Source: Kitasatospora mediocidica KCTC 9733
GTDB lineage: Bacteria > Actinomycetota > Actinomycetes > Streptomycetales > Streptomycetaceae
Reading direction: 5' to 3'
NCBI RefSeq assembly: GCF_000744225.1
Contig: NZ_JQLN01000005.1
Coordinates: 2,193,001 to 2,257,000, forward strand
DNA: 64,000 nt
Position numbers and translations under genes: made by a program. Shown here one piece after another: positions 59,935-64,000 of the stretch. Each line of letters opens with the position of its first letter. Position 1 is the stretch's first letter. Below the pieces are notes generated by a model. It was not told the origin of the DNA. It ran no database searches and was given only the letters and a program-made list of their open reading frames with translations.

Positions 59935-61323
59935 CTACTGCATGCGGCGACGGCGCCGGGCGCGAGCCGCTCGACTGTCCGTGGTCTCAGTTGTGGTCTC
60001 AGTTTCGGCGGTTTGGGGCCACAGCGCGTTGCCCATCCGTCGGGCCGCCTCGCGGGTCGTGGGGGTGGTCGTCTTGACGTATCGGCGCGTCATGCTGATC
60101 TGGGAGTGGCCGAGGATCTCCATGATGGTGAAGGGGTCGACGCCCAGCTCGTTCAGGATCGTGCCGGCGGAGTGGCGACTGCCGTCGTGCTGTCGGCGGT
60201 CCTCGATTCCGGCTTCGGCGAGCAGCTCCTTGAACTCCTCCCAGTCGTCGCGCGGGTCGATCGGCCGGCCGTCGGGGCGGCAGAAGACCAAGTCGTAGTC
60301 CTCCCAGGCTTCCCCGGCCTCGGCCTTCAGCTCGGCCTGCCGCTGCCGGTGCTCAACGAGTGCTGGCTTCAGCGGCGGGAGCAGCGCGGCCGTGCGGCGG
60401 CTGCCCTTGGTCTTGGGGCGGGTGAACGCCAGGCCGCCGCCGTGCCGCTCGGGGCACGTGCTGGCGTGCCCGCAGCAGGCTGGCGGGCAGGGCTTGGGGC
60501 ACCCGCGCTTGTAGCTGCGGTGCTTGGTGCAGCCGGGCTTGCAAGCCGTGCGGTGGAGTCTCTCGCCGCACAAGTGCGGGTCGGCGCACCCGTGGCGCCA
60601 CCTGAGCCGTTGGAGCTGCCACGAGGTGTCCAGCGTCTCGGCATCCTCGTCGATGAACTTCCAGCGCAGGCCCAGCGCTTCACCCTGCCGCAGGCCTTGG
60701 CCTACCCCGATGGCCCAGCGCAGGCCGGTCGGCCGCTTCATCGCAGCCTGGAGGAAGCGCCGGGCCTCCTCCTGCGTGAACGGGTTCGCGTCCACCTCCT
60801 CCAGCGAGGGCGGGTCGAGCAGCGTCGCGACGTTGCGAGCGATCAGCTCTCGGCGGTGGGCGATTTTCAGCGCGCGGGAGAGGATCCGGTGCACCTTGAG
60901 GATGTGGGAGGCGGCGCGGCCCTCCGCGCGGATCTGGGCGTAGAGCGCGTCCAGGTGCTCAGGCTGCAGGCGGTCGAGCCGGTGCTTCCCGATGCCGGGG
61001 ATGATGTGATTCCGAGTCTTCGACCAGTAGTCGTCCAGGCTGCGGGGCTTCAGCTTCTGGGACGCGATCGTGTCGAGGTAGGTGGTCATCCACGTCTCGA
61101 CCGTGGGCACGCGGCCGGCCTTCGTGACCCGGCCGGCGTCACGCGCCTTCTCCAGCGCCTTCACCTTCCGCTCCACCTCGGTCTGGGTCTTGCCGCTGCG
61201 GTGGCGGCGGTCGGGGCTGCCGTCGGCCTTGACGCCCATGGTGACCCGGCCGTGCCAACGGCCGTCCGATCCTTCATAGATGGTCGATTCGAGGTTGGGC
61301 TGACGGGTCTTCCGCTCACTCAC
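59935..61323 (-). CDS. Tyrosine site-specific integrase with Cys-rich insertion
   Basis: 462 aa from GTG 61323 (AGGAGC 6 nt upstream). An AP2-like N-terminal arm (TIYEGSDGRWHGRVTMGV), a SAM-like core-binding domain (about 75-175), and the catalytic domain with ArgI in GVGQGLRQGEALGLRW (about 210), the Lys segment PKTKGSRR, box II HDGSRHSAGTIL, and Tyr at about 414 in HSQISMTRRYVK. Between ArgI and the Lys segment is a ~55-residue insert with nine Cys and several His, probably a zinc-binding finger. The spacing of box II (HDGSRH) is one residue longer than the usual HxxRH. It acts on the att site in the adjacent tRNA-Thr. Confidence 0.9.
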   Translation of the reverse strand: MSERKTRQPNLESTIYEGSDGRWHGRVTMGVKADGSPDRRHRSGKTQTEVERKVKALEKARDAGRVTKAGRVPTVETWMTTYLDTIASQKLKPRSLDDYWSKTRNHIIPGIGKHRLDRLQPEHLDALYAQIRAEGRAASHILKVHRILSRALKIAHRRELIARNVATLLDPPSLEEVDANPFTQEEARRFLQAAMKRPTGLRWAIGVGQGLRQGEALGLRWKFIDEDAETLDTSWQLQRLRWRHGCADPHLCGERLHRTACKPGCTKHRSYKRGCPKPCPPACCGHASTCPERHGGGLAFTRPKTKGSRRTAALLPPLKPALVEHRQRQAELKAEAGEAWEDYDLVFCRPDGRPIDPRDDWEEFKELLAEAGIEDRRQHDGSRHSAGTILNELGVDPFTIMEILGHSQISMTRRYVKTTTPTTREAARRMGNALWPQTAETETTTETTDSRAARARRRRRMQ

Positions 61324-61391
61324 GTGCTGCTCCTGGAATGGTGGAGGGCGCCGGGCAGTCTGCCCAGCGCCCTCGTGGATGCGGTGGTGGA

Positions 61392-61598
61392 TCAGGCGGC
61401 TGCGGCGATGGCCTGACGCTCGATGTACGCGTCGATGTCGGCCGGCCGGACGCGGCGGCAGCGGCCAATCTTGATCGAGGTCAACTCGTGGTCGGCCAAG
61501 AGCTGGTAGAGCTTCGAGCGGCTGATGCGGAGGACCTTGGCGGCCTCCTCAGGGGTGTAGAGGACGGCCCGGATGGGCGTGATGGTGGCGATGCTCAA
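61392..61598 (-). CDS. Excisionase/MerR-type HTH protein (Xis-like)
   Basis: 68 aa from TTG 61598 (GGGAG 5 nt upstream); longer in-frame starts would run into the repeat array. HTH_17 fold: LYTPEEAAKVLRISRSKLYQLL then LTSIKIGRCRRVRPADIDAYIE. Small DNA-bending proteins of this type direct integrase toward excision. It lies directly upstream of int (68 bp gap) and the two are probably cotranscribed. Confidence 0.8.
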   Translation of the reverse strand: MSIATITPIRAVLYTPEEAAKVLRISRSKLYQLLADHELTSIKIGRCRRVRPADIDAYIERQAIAAAA

Positions 61599-61686
61599 AC
61601 TGACTCCCAAGGCTGCAGGCGCTTCCGGAAGGGGGTGCAAGGGTGGGAAGTCGCGCGGTGTGCGCGCTGTCCGAGGTTCGGATTTC

Positions 61687-61893
61687 TGCGTCATTGCGTC
61701 ATCTGCGACATGCATGGCGTCTGACCTGCGGCTTTGCATGACGCAGCGGCCGGGGTGTGCGTCATGGGTGCGTCACGGTCTGCGTCATCGCATGACGCAC
61801 ATGACGCAAGATGACGCAGCATCCGCCGTCTGCGTCATGGTTCGCGGCGCAGGTCAGGGGCCGTTTTCCGTCCCGCATGACGCACATGACGCA
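61687..61893. repeat. Iteron-like array of TGCGTCAT / ATGACGCA
   Basis: Eleven perfect copies and one 7/8 copy of an 8-bp word in both orientations within 207 bp, starting at 61687, 61695, 61738, 61758, 61769 (imperfect), 61781, 61792, 61801, 61811, 61831, 61877 and 61886. In the core the steps are 9-12 bp, about one helical turn, so sites face the same side of the DNA. This is the structure of an origin or of a cooperative regulatory array. Confidence 0.9.
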
Positions 61894-61998
61894 GCGTCTT
61901 CCTACTTAGGAAAAAAGGGGGGTGTCTGTTGTAGTTCGGCGCCCTCTCAGTGAGAAAGCAGGAGCCGCTGCGCGGCACGACCCTTGGGCGGCGTCGCC

Positions 61999-62052
61999 GA
62001 ACAGCAAGAGGAGCACCCATCCGGGGGCGACCTGGTGCTTTTCTTGCTGTTC
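61999..62052 (+). terminator. 19-bp hairpin with full pairing only in the plus-strand transcript
   Basis: Arms 61999-62017 (GAACAGCAAGAGGAGCACC) and 62034-62052. In a plus-strand RNA all 19 positions pair (two as G:U); in a minus-strand RNA two positions are A:C mismatches. It lies 20 bp beyond the stop of the minus-strand replication ATPase and may terminate it, but the pairing bias points to a plus-strand transcript. Confidence 0.55.
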
Positions 62053-62071
62053 AGCCGTGACCCGGAGTGGG

Positions 62072-63547
62072 TCAGTGCAGCGGGGGCTGCTGGAACGGGG
62101 GCGTGACGGCCGGGCGCGCCATTTCGAGGTAGCGGCCCTCGAAGGTCCGGCCGGTGTCGATGAGCACACCCCGGGCCGCGAGAGTCGGTTGAAGGCGCTT
62201 CAGCCGGTCGGACAGCACCTTGCCGGTGGTCGGCCACCCCTTGGGCAGCGGACGCAGTTCCTCGCCGCTGTAGACGCGGCTCAGGCACTGCAACCACTCG
62301 GTGGACGTCATGCGCTGGGCCGCGCCTGGGGCGATGGTCTCGGCGTGCTTGAGGACGCTCTGCGCGAGGAGGTCGCCCTCGATCACGTCGTCGTTGAGGT
62401 CGTCCAGGCTGGCCCGGTACGCGGGCAGCGCCCCGAAGCCGGTCGCGGCGTCGAGCTGCGCGCACAGGTGGGCGAAGTCAGCCATCCGCAGGTCGGTGGG
62501 GGTCTCCGCGACGGCGGCCCGGACCTTGACGGTCAGATCGAGCAGCGAGCCGAGGACGACGGGCAGTACCTCGGCGTACTCCGCCCACAGCTCCGCCTCT
62601 GTGCGCCTGACCCGGGGCCGCTCCAGGCGCAGTGGCAGGAGGCGTTCGGCGAGGTCGGGGCGGATGACGCCGACGTCGATGCCGGTCAGGAGCATGGGGC
62701 GGCGGTAGCTGGTGCGGTGGACGTCGCCGTCGGTGAACAGGGCCCGCTTGACGCTCTCGGCGCCGGTGACGATGCAGCACATGGCGTCCGACAGTTCGGG
62801 GGTCATGTGGCTCAGGTTGTCCAGGGCTGTGATCCATCCGGCGGCCACCGCCGTGATGAGGCTCTCCTCGTCCTTGGGGGCTCGGCGCAGGTCACCGCTC
62901 ATGCCCTCGACCAGCCTCACCAGCATCCGCCCGCCGGTGGACTTGCCGGCGCCCTGCGGGCCGGTGAGGAACGGCGCCGGCACCGGAACGGACGGGCCGA
63001 GGCAGCCGACCAGCCACGCGAGGGCCAGGCACTCGGTCTGGGCGTTGGCGAAGTTGGTCAGCCTGAGCAGGAGGTCGATGCCCTTGCCGTCGGTGTCCTT
63101 GACCGGCAGAGGGAGTTCGCCGGTGAGCTGGGTGCGCTTCCAGCAGACCTCGCGCGGGTCGGGGGTGAGGATGTCCCAGCCGTTGGGGTGGATGCGGACG
63201 GACAGGCCGTCCGTGCGGCCGAGGTCCAGCCACGTCGCCCCGTCGAACCCGGGGGCCACGCGGATGTGGACGGGCTGCACGTCCTCGGTCAGGGCAAGTG
63301 CTTCGATCAAGTCCAGCGCCTCCTTGAGGGCGGTTCCGTTGAAGACGCCGCGCCCGTCCTTGAACAGGCCGACCATGAGTTCCTGGCGGTGGCTGCCCGT
63401 CGTGCCCTGGGAGCGGATCGGCCGGGCCACCGGGTGCCCGGTCCGTTGGGCGTAGACGGTGCCGTCGGCGGTGCGGAAGTACCGGAAGTGGGCCTGCGCG
63501 TACTCGGCGATGACCTCGCGGGCCGGGTTCTTCTCGTCCTCGGCCAC
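62072..63547 (-). CDS. AICE replication ATPase (P-loop, helicase-like)
   Basis: 491 aa from GTG 63547 (GGGGA 7 nt upstream; the start lies 3 nt after the stop codon of the preceding gene). Walker A is FLTGPQGAGKST (about residue 200), Walker B-like ITALDNLSHM (about 245), and RRPMLLTGIDVGVIRPDLAERLLPLRLERP is the sensor/arginine finger region of SF3-like or AAA+ replication ATPases. In AICEs and actinophages such an ATP-binding protein partners a primase-polymerase to start element replication. C-terminal ~110 residues are unassigned and may contact the DNA origin. Confidence 0.78.
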   Translation of the reverse strand: MAEDEKNPAREVIAEYAQAHFRYFRTADGTVYAQRTGHPVARPIRSQGTTGSHRQELMVGLFKDGRGVFNGTALKEALDLIEALALTEDVQPVHIRVAPGFDGATWLDLGRTDGLSVRIHPNGWDILTPDPREVCWKRTQLTGELPLPVKDTDGKGIDLLLRLTNFANAQTECLALAWLVGCLGPSVPVPAPFLTGPQGAGKSTGGRMLVRLVEGMSGDLRRAPKDEESLITAVAAGWITALDNLSHMTPELSDAMCCIVTGAESVKRALFTDGDVHRTSYRRPMLLTGIDVGVIRPDLAERLLPLRLERPRVRRTEAELWAEYAEVLPVVLGSLLDLTVKVRAAVAETPTDLRMADFAHLCAQLDAATGFGALPAYRASLDDLNDDVIEGDLLAQSVLKHAETIAPGAAQRMTSTEWLQCLSRVYSGEELRPLPKGWPTTGKVLSDRLKRLQPTLAARGVLIDTGRTFEGRYLEMARPAVTPPFQQPPLH

Positions 63548-63549
63548 GG

Positions 63550-64000
63550 CTACATCCCCAGCCTGTGGACAGCGTTGCCCCATGCGTCGGCGCAGTGCCG
63601 TGCCGATTCGCCCTTGGCCTGCGCGGCGGTGAACAGCCGCTGCGTGTGTGCCTCGGTCAGGCACCCGCAGCGGCCGTGGGTCGAGAGCACGGCCAGGAAC
63701 GTCCCGTAGACGGTGGCGTGCACCGCACCGCCAGCCGCGGTGATGCGCTGCTCCGCCATGGCGATGCCCCGTTCGAGGTAGGCCGGGGTGCGGTGGGGGC
63801 ACGTCCCGCCCCGGGCCGCTGCGGGCACCGTGACGGCCTCAGAGCGGGCCGGGACGGGTTCCTTCACCAGCAGGGCCCGGACGGCGTCCGGCAGGGCCGT
63901 GAGGGGGCCTTCGCCGGGGCCGAGCCAACGGGCGTAGGACATCAGCGATTTGATGTCCACGCCGGGCCGCACCGCGTTGGCGGAGGGCATGGCGCCCCGG
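63550..64000 (-). CDS. Probable primase-polymerase C-terminal part (gene runs off window)
   Basis: The frame is open through the window end; about 150 residues are visible. WLGPGEGPLTALPDAVRALLVKEP, HRTPAYLERGIAMAEQRI and the helical end LFTAAQAKGESARHCADAWGNAVHRLGM resemble the C-terminal helical part of the bifunctional DNA primase-polymerase that precedes the ATPase in AICEs. The catalytic part would lie outside the window, so the identity is inferred from neighbours. A GCG/CLTEAHT segment holds two close cysteines. Confidence 0.55.
   Translation of the reverse strand, partial: RGAMPSANAVRPGVDIKSLMSYARWLGPGEGPLTALPDAVRALLVKEPVPARSEAVTVPAAARGGTCPHRTPAYLERGIAMAEQRITAAGGAVHATVYGTFLAVLSTHGRCGCLTEAHTQRLFTAAQAKGESARHCADAWGNAVHRLGM

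Larger units (their letters stand above)
61599..62071. other. AICE control region between xis and replication genes
   Basis: 473 bases containing twelve iteron-like repeats (61687-61893), an AT-rich stretch TCCTACTTAGGA followed by A6G4-5 (about 61900-61925) and a 19-bp hairpin (61999-62052). No gene is supported here; the arrangement is that of a replication origin or a regulatory locus. Confidence 0.6.
59887..64000. mobile_element. Left end of an actinomycete integrative and conjugative element (AICE)
   Basis: Starts immediately after tRNA-Thr and runs off the window. Module order inward: integrase pointing at the tRNA, excisionase-like gene, iteron-like repeats, replication ATPase, primase-polymerase-like gene, all minus strand. 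This matches pSAM2-type AICEs, which carry int, xis and rep next to the att site and transfer genes further inside. The att core is presumed to lie in the tRNA 3' end; the second att copy and the conjugation (FtsK/SpoIIIE-like) genes are outside the window. I infer the element type from gene content and order. Confidence 0.8.

Noticed and set aside
61573..61953. Plus-strand frame through the iteron array
   Set aside because: Open only because the repeat contains no stop; composition is repeat-driven and no ribosome site is present.
1..64000. CRISPR arrays, rRNA genes, insertion sequences with transposase
   Set aside because: None seen; the only clear repeats are those listed, and no transposase motif was recognised.

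Overview
The window is chromosomal DNA of a high-GC actinomycete, most likely a member of the Streptomycetaceae (Streptomyces or Kitasatospora type). Evidence: GTG starts are frequent; many starts have no Shine-Dalgarno but a TANNNT hexamer 6-7 nt upstream (leaderless pattern); mycothiol synthesis (mshA), an MsiK-type ATPase, an F420-class oxidoreductase and the order phoU / phoR-phoP / lipoprotein / carD / ispD-ispF / cysS / rlmB / DoxX are all present. No species can be named from sequence alone.

Layout. 1-5.2 kb: C-terminal part of a secreted PKD/repeat surface protein, an Lrp-type regulator divergent from a DHA2 efflux pump, and a small secreted Asn/Gly-rich protein. 5.2-9.5 kb: an operon of a bacterial Hsp90 and a TPR-like partner with overlapping ATGA. 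9.6-15 kb: DedA, ThrE-like exporter, an HIHH membrane protein and a secreted NlpC/P60 hydrolase. 15-29 kb: an accessory block of small regulator/enzyme pairs (deoxyribosyltransferase-like, DHFR-like, FtsX/ABC pair, Eis-like and GNAT acetyltransferases, TetR, DCC oxidoreductase, DUF-type membrane protein behind paired operators, MFS/LysR divergent pair, tautomerase/LysR, YceI). 29-34.5 kb: SNF2 helicase, a 63-aa partner, a MerR-sliding-clamp fusion protein with a MerR-type promoter, and a MOSC protein. 34.5-45 kb: methyltransferases, an XRE regulator, HBHA-like and DUF2516 proteins, a response-regulator/PP2C phosphatase, a macrodomain protein, mshA, YbjN, MFS, gpm. 45-59.6 kb: phosphate control (phoU, PHO box, phoR-phoP), carD, isoprenoid genes ispD-ispF, cysS, rlmB, DoxX, a nucleotidyltransferase and msiK.

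59.8-64 kb: a tRNA-Thr(TGT) gene followed at once by a tyrosine integrase, an excisionase-like gene, a 207-bp array of twelve TGCGTCAT/ATGACGCA repeats, and replication genes (P-loop ATPase and the tail of a probable primase-polymerase). This is the left end of an integrated actinomycete integrative and conjugative element (AICE) that continues beyond the window.

Most distinctive: the AICE iteron-like array, the MerR/beta-clamp fusion beside an SNF2 helicase, the structured rlmB-DoxX spacer, the slippable heptamer array at the end of an MFS gene, paired palindromic operators at several small promoters, and a probable CTG start for ispD.
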